DNA of 64,000 nucleotides, from assembly GCA_948150685.1 (NCBI GenBank), contig OX411310.1:64751640-64815639 (forward strand), read 5' to 3'. Made by a program: the position numbers and the translations under genes. Below the pieces are notes generated by a model. It was not told the origin of the DNA and searched no databases. It saw nothing but the letters and a program-made list of their open reading frames with translations. The number at the start of each line of letters is the position of its first letter. Position 1 is the first letter of the stretch. The DNA is from Rhaphigaster nebulosa. Lineage: Eukaryota > Arthropoda > Insecta > Hemiptera > Pentatomidae. Shown here in pieces: positions 32,871-48,924 of this stretch.

Positions 32871-34666
32871 ATTGAAAACCGTCGCGAATTTGTAAAGAGT
32901 GAAGACTAGATTGACCGATGGAAAAAGCGACAATAATGCGGTTCAACTGCTACAGACGTCCTTATCATGAAAACATGGAGAGATTTTTCACTTAATAATT
33001 CAATAAATGTTGAAAAAACGAAGAAAATAATAGACTTTATCAAAAAAGAACTTTGCTATCATTGCTTGTATTATACTTACTATCAGGTACATTGTACATC
33101 GTATTTTTCTATATTTTCAAATGTATAATAAAATCTGTACATAAATAACAAATATGTCATAAAACAATGTTATGCAAATTTTCGTTTATAATTCTCTTTG
33201 AATTGCTTAAACTTCGGATTACCCGGCCGAAATAGGAACCGACCAGAGTGCTTGTCCCGAGGTGGTCGGTTAACGAACCCCTATACTATTATAAATACTT
33301 TCTGGATCTCAACCTCTATAGTTAGTAGTTATTGTAAAAGAGGTCCGAAGACATCAATGAACGAATGAATCAAATAAACTATATCGTTACAGTTATCCAT
33401 CTTAGAACCAATGTGAACTCGCCAATTCTTGCAAAAGTATTGTTCTTTTCATGAGAAGGACATTGGTGAAATTCATGATGCCTTAGGCGCATTTCGTTCA
33501 TCAGAAGCACCAATGTAGCTGCAGCTCTTTGTATCCCATAGAAATGTATTACTCATATCTTCACCTTTCTCTCAATAATATATGCATCATCGATAAAGAA
33601 AAATAATGAAGTTGGAATAAAAATAATCTTTTGGACACTATCTTCTGAATTTATCATTTCCTCACAACATACTTTAGAATCTGGTTAAACAAACTTCCAA
33701 GACAGTTTCTTTAGCTTAGACCTTCGCACGCATTGGTGCATTCAGAAGTATGCATCTTGAAGATTGGGCCATGATCCCTTCATGATAATCTTGACCAGGT
33801 GTATAAGGTGGCAAAAAAATATCGTTTATTAATTGATGTCTAAAAAGCTTATTCCCGAATCAAGAGAGATGAAAGGGTTGCTTTAAAATTATTAGACGAG
33901 ATTTAGTAAATATTTACAAATTTCCAATTTTTACTTTTTACTTGTTCTGCCGAAGTTTAATATCTTAGGTGCTTCTGTGACGATTTCTCCCTTTTTATTA
34001 AAAATTAGTCTACGAGTTCTCTCAAAAGAGACACTAGTGAAGAAGTAATGTTTCAAAACGGTTTGGGCATGTAACTTAACTGCAATTATAATATACAAAA
34101 AAGTAAAATGTTTAACTTGGAATGTGTGTTTCAAGGAGGAAAAATTGATGATCCGATTTACGCAAAAATAATAATAACAATGATTAGTTGTGATGCCAAG
34201 TAAAAATCCCTTTTGTTAGTGATGAAACCAGATAGAAAAAAAAATTAAAATTCTCTTTAAAACAATAAAAACTTTTTATACTATGATACCCTTTTTGACA
34301 GTTTGATAAGCTTTTACAGCAAGTAGATTATAATGTAAAAAAAATAAGAAGGAAAAAGTGGAAAAATTGAAGTCAATTTTGAAAATTACCATAACTGCAT
34401 ATTCTACGCATATTGCATATTTTTTATTCTATATGGGACTCTTTAGATTTAAAGAAAAATTAAATTTTGTCTTCCTGTAATCGAAAATAGTAATAAATAA
34501 ATTAAATTGAAATGTATTTTTTCTTTTCACAGTATATCGTTGCATTTTTAATACATGGTCCAATAATAGTTAGAATTTTTAAAATAGAAGAAAGTAAGAG
34601 ACATCTGCCTCAATGAGTATCATTCAAAAAAAAAAAATAATAATATTTTAACCTATATGCATTTAA
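32871..34666. other. no gene supported
   Basis: Less AT-rich at 33210-33280 (ACCCGGCCGAAATAGGAACC) and at 33420-33540. I do not recognise either. The 67-codon minus frame at 33931-34134 has no motif. Confidence 0.4.
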
Positions 34667-35203
34667 CACTAAACACGCGTAACGACGAGCAAGCATGGTC
34701 CCATTTTTTTGCACAAGCACGGAGAATATCCCTTCGACATCACAAGATATGGTGAGTGCATGATCAAGAGCCGTTTTGCTAAATTATTTTTTTTTTTTAA
34801 ATGTTAAATACGAACGACGATGCAATCACTTTCGTTTCTTTTTGCCTTCGTCAAGAGATAACCTTTAACGCCTCACAAAAGATTAGCAGCAACATTGCGG
34901 TCTCTCGCAACCGGAAGGGGTTATGAAGATAAAATATTCGACGATAGTTTCACCGCAGGATCTGAGTTGCATAGTTCCTCAAGCCTGGCTTACGATTGTT
35001 TGCACATGCCGGCACGTCTATGGTACACACGTTCCGTTTTCCTTGCTCAAGCACGCTTTTACAAGCTTCAAAATCAATCAATCAGCAAGCGTTTAGTACA
35101 ATGAAGGTATTTGCACAAAATTACCGTGCTGAGGGTAAAACCTGTTTGTACAAAAATATTGATCATGCATTCTTAGTGAGCTTGTAATTACGTGTTTAGC
35201 CAC
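34667..35203. mobile_element. possible TIR element of 537 bp
   Basis: The left end contains CTAAACACGCGTAACGACGAGC. The reverse complement of the right end is GGCTAAACACGTAATTACAAGC. The ends match over about 22 bp with a few mismatches and a 2-bp gap. CATTTAA occurs immediately outside both ends (34660-34666 and 35204-35210), as a 7-bp target duplication would. The interior is less AT-rich than the flanks, with short frames (34895-35187) of no known family. The size and target length would fit a non-autonomous DNA transposon, but the short target is also common by chance in AT-rich DNA. Confidence 0.4.
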
Positions 35204-36129
35204 CATTTAATCGACCGTTTATTAAAAAAAAAAATGTTAAAAATATTCAATTTATCTTGTGATAAGTTATGCATACTATACCAATAAAAAAAAAAAATGT
35301 AGAAATGTCAAAGTTTATGAAGTCGATTCATGAGTTTGCAAAGGAAATTTATCGGTACCACAAAATATTATAATATAATCTTTCTTTTATCTTAGTTGAT
35401 AAGTAACTTAAATTTTGTTCTAAGTTTTTATATTCTGTAGTGTCATTATTCGATTCAGATCTAATACGATATAAACATTTAGAAAACCCTTGTCTTGTTG
35501 GTACTGAAAAAATATGACATCTGTCTTGGGATGCAATGTTATAAATTTTAAAATAAACCATTACCATAAACGAACATCGGTCATTCATAATGTGGTTTTC
35601 GCCATGCGGCATATCAAAGACCAGAGAGGACAAGACAGGAGTGGAGGACCAACGGGAAGCCATCTGCTGCCTATTCTCGTATACAGTGTCACTGACTCCA
35701 GCTCCTTATTGATTGTACAATAGCTGGGATCGGCTGTGTCTGCTAAAAGTCACCATGTTATTTTTTATGTTAAATAAAATAATGAATCATATAACAAGAA
35801 AATGGTTTTCCATTTTACAGCAAAATTGTTGTCTTTAATATATATTTCCTGCTGTAATAGAATCAGATTGTTCTTGAGTGAATGTAAATATATCTTTATT
35901 CTGGGCATAAAGTCCCCTAAGAATAACAAAAATGGACAACTTAAGCAGCTTTTGTCTGGCTTCACTATGGTAAGTTAATTATATTATTTACAAAAAGTCA
36001 TGTAATGAATTCTTATATAAATGAAATAAAAAATAAACACATATGTATATATACATTCAAACTTGCATAGTTATTTATTCTTTAGATGTATGTGGAAGAT
36101 TGATCATTGAGAGGATGAAGAAAAAAATT
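35204..36129. other. no gene supported
   Basis: A GC-richer patch at 35580-35760 lies within opposing frames (35349-35663 minus, 35514-35723 plus) that show no motif. The remainder is AT-rich. Confidence 0.35.
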
Positions 36130-36600
36130 GTATTTAAATGATGTTAGACTTTACGAATAGAGATGGGTAAGAAATCCCAAAACGAGGTAGCATGAATGAT
36201 AAAGGATTTTTCGAAGGAAGCAGTTCTATGGGGAGTGATTTATGAATCTTTTATGTAAGAGGTGGATGGATGAACCGCAGTGTGAGGAGGTGAAGAATAT
36301 AGAAAGGTTTTCTCATTCCTAAGGATTGGAATAAGAAGGCACCAAGAAGGTATTGTCTTCGAAAATTAAGATAAAGCCACCTTTGCTCGGAATACCAGTG
36401 AGAGATGTGAGAGTGTCTGGGAAGAGCGAAAATGGATCTTTTTAGTCTCATCACGTGCTCACCAGGCAGTTCTCAATACACTGGGTATCCGTAATCAAAG
36501 TGGGAGAAAATGAGGGAGAATCTTATATTCACGAAATCTTAGCTGTTTAAGGATTGAGGTGGATTTTCGGGTGATGTTGGAAATATGGTTACTATATCGA
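36130..36600 (-). mobile_element. CR1/L2-like non-LTR 3' end relic
   Basis: The minus strand translates as LIFSHFDYGYPVY, then RLKRSIFALPRHSHISHWYS, then QRWLYLNFRRQYLLGAFLFQ. After a stop it reads HRTASFEKSFIIHATSFWDF and LPISIRKSNII, then a stop near 36138. This is the usual carboxyl end of CR1/L2-type ORF2: HFDYG, R-x-I-x-x-x-PRxSHITP, W-L-x-L-xxRR, then ENSFIxxATxLWNSLP. A weaker upstream part (SNHISNITRKSTSILKQLRF) reaches about 36600. The polymerase is absent and the frame is broken. Confidence 0.75.
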
Positions 36601-39600
36601 AGGTGTATCTGAGATTTTTTTATAGATTTTTGGAGCTGACTAGGAATATTGTTGAGGTATAATAATTGATAGTAGGAAAGGGCATTGAGGGTGAATTTTG
36701 AACCTTTAGAAGGATTTTCTTGCCTTTAGAAGGATGTAAAACTTAATGTTATAATAATTTGAAAATTAGAAGTGAATAATTTCGATGCCTTTACTAGGAG
36801 TACTAACAGCTACACCGCAAAAGTTTTTAAGTCTGCCAAGTTCTTCCGATACCAATTGGAATTCTAAAATCGGGAGAATTCCATTTCACTATTCTTAATA
36901 TTTTTCTATTTTCTCTTTATTTTAAATGTTCAATGTACAAGTAAGGGAGTAATGTTTGGAACATAACTCAGCTGCACAATTAAAATATTTTGGGTATAGC
37001 CCTTTTAACAGACAGTGTGTGTTCGAGCTAATCGTCTAAATTATTGCAAAAATGACAATAATATTCAATAAATAATAATGGGGTCGATGTTATAGCCACC
37101 TTTGATATGAAATGATGTTACCAACTGCTATTGTAATTTTCATCTTGTTGCATATTTATGAGCCTTCAAGATAATCGATGCATTTTAACAGAGTATTATG
37201 GGACTCTATGGAATTTTCAGTATAAAACAATTATCGAACATTCCAGCTGTGTACAGCAGGTCAAACAGTCAGGTGCAGGAGGGATGTTTAGGGATTGCTG
37301 GAATTTCAAATATGGTTCACGTCATACTGGAAACCATCGGGCACCGAGATAGGAGTTTGAATACTTTCATCCAAAGTTAGTACTTACTCTAATAAGGACT
37401 TCTTATACTTTTATAGGACTTATACTTTTATACTTACTATAGTGCTTCTTATATGGTACTGAGTAAGAGCTAATGTTAAAATCGTCAATCAAAGCTCATA
37501 AATCATCTCAACTTGCTCTCATTCATTACTCTTCAAAAGAGTAATCAGTATCAACGTTTATACAATAAGAGGTGCCCGTCACAATAAGCGTGTTAATCAC
37601 TGGGAAGAACACAAAATATAATATGTATTTATTTATTCCACTTCGTTTTAGTAAAAAGTATGGGAAACGAATTGCAGTAAACTATAGTTACACAATCATA
37701 ATTAAATACGACAATAATATAGATAGTAATCATCCATATTATTTAAGGTTATTAACTTTCTAATATACAACATAACCTAATAAATGCAGTCAATAAATGT
37801 GAACCTAAAGTTAACATGAGTTTGTATATTGATATTGCTTCCACGAGTATGAAGTTGTCATAGCAACTACGGACACTTACGTACGTACGCGCGTCCGCAA
37901 GCTTTTTGTTGTAACAATTACAATACAAAACAATTACTTTCATTGCGAATGATCAATTATAACAATTAATGTTGGAAATAAAATAATTTACCAACTCGTT
38001 AATTTCGGTAATTAGTTAATAGTTAAGTACACTAGAGATATAAAGAAATACTTATGCCTAATATCAAAATTTGAATTACAACCAATTCCATTTTTTTTTT
38101 TATCAATATTTTTATAAATTTAATTCACGGATTTTCGTTTAGTTTTTTTTGTCTTAAATATGATATGAATAATAACATATAGCAGAATTACCTGCTGCCC
38201 TCAAGTGTGACAGATTTTATTATTTCATAATAAATAACAGTTAAACTCACACTAAAAAAAATAATTAAAATTTTTTGTAAAAATCGGCTACGCCGTTTTA
38301 ATGTAGTCACGGTCCATGATCCACTTTATTACTTATATACTCCTGAAATTTTTTAATAAGCCGACAAGAAACACAAAATCGGCCTTTAGTGAAAGAGTTT
38401 TTTACTTACTATTAAGGGACTCGTTTATTTCATTATTTGACCTTATTATTTTGTGATTTATTAATATCATTTATTATTTTGGAATTTATTTATTTATTCA
38501 TATATAGTACTTCTATAGTTACAAGTTTTTCTCAATACTTTATTCATTACAATTTTTTCATGATTATTTTTTCGATCCCCTCCCAAAAACGAATTCCTTA
38601 GACGTTAATAGCTGGCAATACCTTGCTAAAACTGCATAAATTAGAAATAAACCTTCTCGAGGAGAACAATATAATTTTTCGCGTAGGAAAAAAATGCAAG
38701 ATTTATAGCCGAAACATCTCATTGCAGGGCCAAAAATGTTTCAGTTACTTTTTGTAGACGTTCTTCGACAGCCAGACCGAACGAACAGTAATGTAAATAT
38801 ATGAACAATAGAGTAAACTTGTTTTATTAAATACATCTGCATATCAATACCACCCAAAATAAAAAATACATCCGATTTCCATCTGAAGATGGAAATACAT
38901 TCCTGACAGCTTGCTGAAGAGTCCAGCAATGGCCAATGATGACAAACAAAGCCCCCTCTTCCCTAATATAGGAATGGTGAGTAAGAATATTATGGTAAAG
39001 CAACAGATCCCAGGGATATTTCTTGATTCTGTGCGACGTCAGGGATTTATCTCCCATATCCAGCGTTCCATACTGCATGAGCCTTCCATCCCCAACCCCC
39101 TACCCTCCTAACATCTACTATCCATCCCTTCTTCCCCTTCTCGCCAACTCCAAGCCTATCAATTTCTTCTGATTTATTGCTACTTCAACTAGAAAAAAAC
39201 AATGTTGGATTCGCCGTGATTCCCGGACTTCGTGTAAGCCCACTTGCGAATGTTGGCGATTTATCAAGATTTTAGGATTGTAAAATATCTTGTTTTTTGT
39301 TGTGTTTTTTTCAGGTAAACCAGAGTAGATGATTAAAAAACTTTCTTGTTTTAGGAAAACTATATTGTACAGCAGAGTAAACCAAATTTTCTTTTCTATG
39401 ACGCATATTTAAACTTTTATAATTTCCTGAATTTCTTTTTTTTTTTTTAATAAATCTAATTCAGATTCTTTTTTATGATTTTCGATATTTCCGAACATAC
39501 CGCCTTCCAAACCTACTGAACCATTGTTTATGACACTTTCTGGGTTTACAGCTGGTATTTCAGAGCTACTACAGAAATAGAAATAAGAACAAACAATTTT

Positions 39601-40399
39601 TGGGAGGTATAGATAGTTTATCTACAATTGAATTAGGGTAACTTGAGTGAAACTTATATCTTTAACGAATTTTTAATTTTTGTTTGTTTTGGTACGCAGG
39701 TGAAGTATGTGCCTAATTAATTTTTCTGGATTTAGGTATTCCCTAACCATAATATTATTTGATTTGATTTTTTTACGCCTTGTTGTCAACAATCAACTTT
39801 GAAAATCCTTTAAAACAAAAGGAAATATGTTATAATTCATGTTAGTAGTAATTTTAATAAAATTACAGCCTAAGATCATTACGACCTTATGAGAATGATC
39901 TTACATTCCCAGCAAGATGTAGACGGTTGGAATTATTTTAAGATGTTTAAGAAATTTTTTAAAAAATGACAATGGGAGAGAAATAAAAGCTGAGAAAAAT
40001 TGTTCTCCGAAACGTTTACATAATAAAATAATGTCAAAATTGTATTGGAAGTTATATATTGCATTTAAACTGAAAAATGTAATATATTTTGGAATCATAA
40101 TACAAAACATTTAAAAAAAAAAAAAGTTTCAAGGTATGTAGATCATTGAAAAGGTAATTAAATTCCCTATTCAACAAAAAAAAGTCATTGAAATCGGACC
40201 AGTATTAGCAAAGTTACAGTGTATTGAACTTTTTACACATATTTTATAAAGTATTCTGCACATATTTCTATATAAACCGTTTTTCTGTATATAAAAAAAT
40301 TAAACCTTTGTTTAGTCTGTTGATAACCCGTTGACCATACATCTCTCGGAAATTCCATACATTCAAGACGGCCCTTTGAAAGGTAATTTAATTTAATGT

Positions 40400-40403
<4 letters not shown>
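36601..40403. other. unique DNA, no gene supported
   Basis: Less AT-rich patches occur at about 37225-37360 and 38880-39150, the latter with CCTTCCATCCCCAACCCCCT. Overlapping short frames there (38741-39111) match nothing known. About 40172-40226 (TCATTGAAATCGGACCAGTA) resembles transposon-type sequence but could not be assigned. Confidence 0.4.

Positions 40404-40431
<28 letters not shown>
40404..40431. repeat. short (TA)n microsatellite
   Basis: About 28 bp of TA repeat. Confidence 0.9.

Positions 40432-43113
<2,682 letters not shown>

Positions 43114-43144
<31 letters not shown>
43114..43144. repeat. 31-bp poly-T tract
   Basis: An uninterrupted T run. It could be the poly-A tail of a minus-strand retroposed sequence, but no such sequence was recognised to its right. 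Confidence 0.9.
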
Positions 43145-43149
<5 letters not shown>

Positions 43150-44821
43150 TTTCTATAAGATTTAATATTCTTATAATGATATTATTTAATACTCAAACAG
43201 TTTCTTGCTGCAGGATCAGGAATCTTTTTTTAAAATTTTTGGTTCATGTTTTCTATATCTAATAATTTCCCATTAACTCGATCATTACCAATTCATGATT
43301 AAATAAATAGCATACTTAACTAATTTTTAATATAATTAAAAAATAAAAATTAATAATGAAAAAAAAAAAATTAAAGCCAGGAAATTTTTATGTGACGTTT
43401 TGAGAGGACTACAAATGCTGACAGGTAGACATCAAAGGTTTAATACCGACATTAAATAGCAAGCTGTTCGATTACTGAAATGACAGTTTAAATCACAAGT
43501 AATTAAGGTTAGTGCCCTTCATAAAAAATATTATTTGTTTAAAAATAAATTAGGTTTCTTCTGTAGAAAAAAAAACACGTTATTTTTCTTTGTTACATTT
43601 TTTTAAAGTTATTTTTTACTGTTTATTATGCATTAATGGTTGATTTACCCCGATGGACTATTGTTAACTTAGCATACTTTTTTTTTAGTTTAATAGAGTT
43701 GCATTTTGCATAATATTCCAAAAAGCCGGGATACTAAAAATAAATCAGTATTTGCTTAGTGTAATATTTATTGTAATTTACTTATGTTCCTCTTCAATTG
43801 ATTTTTAACACAGCATTTGTTAAATCGTTTTTTTTCAATGGAAGATTCCAATCGAAAGCCTAAATTTAGGTTTCTTCAAAACTAAAACATTGTTTACTCG
43901 TATTTAAAAAAAAAAAAAGTGTTAATAATTATTCATTTTTTTTTTTCATTGCATTGTGATCTCACTTGTTCTTGGGATGTTTATTTTTTTAAATAGATTA
44001 GAGTATAATATCCTATGGAATTTTAATAAACTGCAAAATTTATTAGCCTGCAATGGATGGGCACATAATTTTATGAATTAAAGATAATATTTAATTTATT
44101 GATATTATTTTTTTGTTCAGAATGGATTTATTGTGAATAATCAGACGGAGTGAAACAACTACAAATTTAATGCTTAATGCTCTTTTTCTTCCCGAGGATA
44201 ATAGGAAGTTTTAGACATGAAACACTAATAAGGCTTTTAATTGGAATACTCCATAAATAAATAGTTAAACCATAATAGTTAAATTGTTAATTCTCTACTC
44301 TAATACCCCACAACTTCCTAAAACCCCGTATGACCTAAGAGTCAGGTAGGGAAAAAAAAAGTCCCTACTTGGAGTTTTATTCTCTCTCCAAACTACACCC
44401 GTTGCTGGATGAAGGTACAACTAAAAATAAAAAATAAAAATAATAAAAAAACTTTGATTTAGCAGCAGTAGTAATATACGTAGGACGCAAGAATAACTCT
44501 AGTTGGCTCTCCCTCCAACTAGTGTTTTAATAAGGAGGTATGTAGGTAAGGAGGTAAGTGTTGAGCAAAAATTTTGGATATAATTATTTTATAGTTATTT
44601 ATATTTTTAATATCAGTGATTTCTGAATGTTTTGGAATTTAATATTTGAAATAGAATATTGTTATAAAAAATATAATTAATAAATGCTCAATGAGTTACC
44701 TTATATTTGCCCAGCAATAAAACTAAATTAAAATACTTAGAAGGAAAAGTTGAATGTGAATAGCCTCAATTTATATGGAGAACAAATAATATGAAATTTA
44801 TTATAAAGTGTTAAATTCAAG
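43145..44821. other. AT-rich, no feature recognised
   Basis: Many short A and T runs; no frame or inverted repeat of note. Confidence 0.45.
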
Positions 44822-45058
44822 CAGGGGCGTATGCAGAATTTTTTTTGGGAAGAGGATTTAAATTTTTTTTCGGGGGGAAGAGGGAGAGAATTTAATAAAA
44901 AGAAGGCAAATGATCATCTAAGTGTTTATAATTGCCAAATTTGGCGTACGTTTTAAGAATAAACAAGAAAATTGGATAAAAAACTATTATTAAAGTTAGC
45001 AAAAATATTACTCAAAATGTTGATGGGTATGAAAATTATATTTTTTCGTATATACAAG
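44822..45058 (+). mobile_element. dispersed repeat with a hAT-like left end, copy 1
   Basis: It starts CAGGGGCGTATGCAGAATTT and runs into a G-rich stretch, a form common for non-autonomous hAT termini. From 44928 it shares blocks with the reverse complement of 50090-50245: CCAAATTTGGCG, GTTTTAAG, ATAAAC or ATAAGC, AAAATT, CAAAAATATTACTCAAAAT, then GGGTATGAAAATTAT and TTTTTCG. No right terminus was found. Confidence 0.5.
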
Positions 45059-47494
45059 GGATAAAAGTTTCCAAAAAGTCAATCAAATATCGATTTATTA
45101 ATTTTAATAATCGTGTTGCAATAACAGAAAAATAGATATAAAAATTTTACGAAAAACCTCGGTGTATATTTTTTTTATTAATTTAGTGTCATTTTAAAAT
45201 TGTATTAAATGTTCATTATCAATAATATAGTGTATTTTTTAATTATAATAACTAAAATAATGTCATTATTTAAATCATAATATATTGTTATTTTTTATTT
45301 TTTTAAACTAATGGATTTGAGTACTTCCCAACATAATTTTCGATAGCTGAGAATGAACACTGTGTTATAACCTTATTAACAGTATAAAGACAGTTAAGTG
45401 CGTGTCTTAGGCGATGTAACTAGACACTTCAATGGCATTCCCTGCCTTCCCTGTGGAGGAATTATTCCTTGAGGAATGTCTTCCAGGGGCAGGGTGGGTG
45501 TCTCTCCTACCACAGCCTCCAACCGTAACCGTCTTGACTTTGGCAATGTTAATAAACTGCCTTCAACTGTAAATTAATGTTAAAATGTTTGCTATTAACA
45601 CCTGTTTGATAACAATAAATAATTATATAAACGATATAAGATTTTTTCATGATCACGTCGCTTATTAAATAAATGAGAAATTTTATCCGATATTATATAG
45701 GGCTCTAATCCTTGAAAAATTTAGTGAGCACACCCTATTTTACGAATGATCAGTCCCTTACTCCAAGATATCTACACAAGCACTAAAGGAAAAGGGATAA
45801 CAGCTGGGAAAGGTTAAATTAAAAAAAGCTGATCATCAGAAAGCAGAAAAACAGAACACACAATTTTTCTGTTATATATTAATTATTTATTATATTATTT
45901 AAATATATTTTTAATTATTATTTATATATTATTATTATTATTGTTATTTATCATATAATTAATTATACACTATTATTTGTTTTATTACCATGATTTACTT
46001 TACAGTAAATTTATTACAAAATATTGATTCTGAAGTCTCGTTATCGTCAGCAGTTAGCAAATGATAAAAGTCCCCAAAACTGCCATGCAACCAATGATTA
46101 ATTAATTTTAATAATACGCATTTACAGGAAAAATAAAAATAAATATTTCTGTCTATTTTTCTTATTATTTTAGCCTCATATTACAGCTATCAATAGGCGA
46201 CCGAAGTATAAAGAGTCATTACTTATGTTTTCATTATAAACAATATAGAAATACTAACAGAATAATTCAGGAAATAGATAGGTACCCAGCAATAAGAGGA
46301 GAAGACTAATATGTGTCAACTGATAAGGTGCTGGACAAGAGACCTCCTTCCGTTTCTTAAGGTAACTGAATTAAAATGTGCTACAGAGTTATGTTCTTCC
46401 CTATGCCCAGGTAATCATTTCTAAAGTAGTATAGCCCAGTCAAATAAGGGTTCAACCTCGGAATGAACGATAATGAGCTGAAAATTTGGATGAACCTTTA
46501 TTATGAGCTTCTAAATGCCGGATAAAAAGGCTCATACAATATCGTGTCGGCGTCTCGAGTTATTAAAGGTAAAAAAAAGTGACAAAAATAGGTTTATAGT
46601 TTAAAAAAACTTTTCTAGGAAACTATTAGGCATACAGGTGTCTATCACTTCTCAAATTAGAGTTAATCAAATGTATCATATAGTAGTTTATGATCACCAT
46701 CTTCGTAGGAAGAACAGTTTCCATGATATTTGCCAAAATAAATGCACAAAATGCGATTTATCTTTTTTTTTTTTTGAGAAAAATTATTGTTTTGAGGAGA
46801 AAAAAAAATTGTTTTTTTGAAATACCTTATCAAAAAAACTAGTAAACGTGAAGAGCTTTCTTTATTAAGGATCAAATTTTATCAAATTTAATTTCCATTA
46901 AAAAAGGTTTTTATAAATGTTTTCGCATGGTTGATAGTTTTCAAATATTGTTAGATTTTTTCTTGAGTAAAATGTTGCTATTTTCTGAGTTAGCGGCTTT
47001 GGGATGGCAGAAAATACTTATTTTACTAATAATGCCCAATTCTTTCGTAATTTACAATTAAACCTTTTCGTAAAATGAGTACCTGGACTATCTGCGTTAT
47101 ATTTAGAGAATGGTTGATCATGCAAAAGAAAAATTGAATAAGACCAAACATATAGAGAATTTAATTTTCTATAAGTTTTATAGTAACATCAAACGAGGCG
47201 GGACGCATAAAAAACGAGATATTTGCAAAATAACCATTTTTTTACCTTTAACAACTTGAGAGGCCCAGACGAGATTTTATGAGACTTTTTAACCAACATT
47301 TAAATTAAATTTTTAAAAGGTCTTAATAAGTAATATAATAATAATAATATAATATTTATTATAATATATATAATATTTAGTTCACTTTATTTGACACTAA
47401 TAAGACAATTTACAAGTTGTCAATTCTTGTTATGACTGATGCTAGTTAATATTTCGGCTTAAAAAAAAAGAAGCCATATTTAAATGTTTTCAAA
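45059..47494. other. mostly AT-rich, no gene supported
   Basis: One GC-richer patch lies at about 45410-45560 (CATTCCCTGCCTTCCCTGTG, CCACAGCCTCCAACCGTAAC). Opposing frames at 46638-46875 include poly-T and carry no motif. An imperfect AT-repeat lies at 47335-47378. Confidence 0.4.
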
Positions 47495-48180
47495 TATTAA
47501 TTATTGATTTTTTTTAACTTTATTTTTAAATTTACACCTGTCTATTAGACAACCAGCTGGCTATGTACATGTCAACGTGGCATGAAAGGCATGAGAAAGA
47601 GTAGTACCCAGCGGCACCTCTTCCTGTCGTGATAATCGTATATAGTTAGTCTAGGAGATCCCTCATCCAGCTCCTCTTCAGCCTTCTGCGGGTGTTGTCA
47701 GGCATGTTGGTTGTCGCCATATCTTGTATGAGTGTGTTAGGATGTCCGTGTAAGTTATCGTGAAATCGTTTGTAGTGGGTCCGTATGTGTTCGTTAACTG
47801 TAGGCATGTTGAGGTCTCTATGTAACGTAAAGTTGCTGATGTACCAAGGGGCTTTGGTGATAGTCCTAAAAGTTTTTGACTGAAAAATTTGGAGTTTTTG
47901 TACGTGTGTTTTTTTGGCTGTCCCGTATATCTGTGAAGCGTAGGTCCAGATGGGCTTGAGTAAGTAAGTGGAAGTGTTCAATTTATGTCTAAGTTTCAAT
48001 TTTGAACGTTTTGAAAGAAGTGAATATAATAGTTTAAGTCTTTGGTTTAGCGTTTTTTGTTTATTCTTGATGTGTGGGCCCCAGGTCATTCTTCTGTCAA
48101 ATGTCAGGCCAAGGTATCGAATTTTGTCTGTCTGCGGAATTGCTACATTGTCCAGGTATATTGGATTATTAATTATTGAT
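47495..48180 (-). mobile_element. 5'-truncated Jockey-type retrotransposon with 14-bp target duplication
   Basis: TATTAATTATTGAT occurs at 47495-47508 and again at 48167-48180, enclosing a minus-strand insertion of 658 bp. The 3' end carries an AATAAA signal (complement at 47519-47524) and a short A tail against the left duplication. The 5' break falls at the right duplication, inside the ORF. This is a standard target-primed insertion truncated by incomplete reverse transcription. The frame inside is still open, so the copy is younger than most relics in the window. Confidence 0.9.
47646..48165 (-). pseudogene. Jockey-type ORF2 C-terminal fragment
   Basis: The open frame reads AIPQTDKIRYLGLTFDRRMT, then WGPHIKNKQKTLNQRLKLLY, then LKPIWTYASQIYGTAKK, then FQSKTFRTITKAPWYISN and LHRDLNMPTVNEHIRTHYKR. 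It ends RRLKRSWMRDLLD with TAA at 47646-47648. These blocks (YLG-x-x-DRR, KPIWTYxxQxWGTA, APWYVSN, HRDLxxPTV) are the hallmark tail of Jockey elements downstream of the polymerase. No frameshift is needed across about 170 codons. The first open ATG (48089) is internal to the homology, so it is not a real start. Confidence 0.85.
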
Positions 48181-48924
48181 AATAAATTTTGGTTCTTTGC
48201 TACTAATTTTAAACATATTTATTTACCTATGTAAAATATAAACAATTTAATATCTGTCTGTATCAAATTTAAATCCAATTTTTAAAAAAATATTTTTCGT
48301 AACTTAAAAAAATGCCGTAAACAATTTGAAATAAATTATCCAGTAAGAATTCAATCCAGATAATAATGTTCCAAAAATTGCTAAGGATGGCAATAAATAT
48401 GTTAATATTCCGTCAATTCAATTTCCATTAACGGAATAACGATATAGAAATGTACCGAACATGGAATATCTGCATGATTTTTTTCCCACCTCCAAAAAAA
48501 ATCTCTTTCCGTAGCTAATATTTTCTTGGTATATTGGAGACAGGCGGAGAGATAGATAAGTTATAGCGTGCCATCACTAGGTAGCGGAGTGGAGTGGCTC
48601 CACTAACAACCTCTTAATATCGGGAGGGGGGAGGGGCGCCAGATGGCGATCCCTCCACATCGACACACACCCTCCAATCGATATTTCGTCCGATTCCGTC
48701 CTGTATCCGGTTCGCTGGAGCGGCTATAGATCCTCTTCTCCTCGTCACTCAGGAAGAAGAAAAGGACTATTAGAACGATGGATTGGACCTTACAAGAAAA
48801 TAGTAATTTTATTGGGTTCTTTAACATTTCTGAAAATATATATTAATGTCCATTATATAAAGTAAATATCTACAAAAAGACAACCTCACACTACATAAGC
48901 GGTAATAGGGAAAGAGAATATAAA
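48181..48924. other. no gene; GC-richer island at 48560-48745
   Basis: The island includes GGGAGGGGGGAGGGGCGCCA and CGATTCCGTCCTGTATCCGG. The minus frame of 74 codons across it has no recognised domain. The flanks are AT-rich. Confidence 0.35.

Noticed and set aside
33200..33400. Solo LTR
   Set aside because: An AATAAA and a TATA-like stretch are present, but no TG...CA ends, target duplication or second copy could be found.
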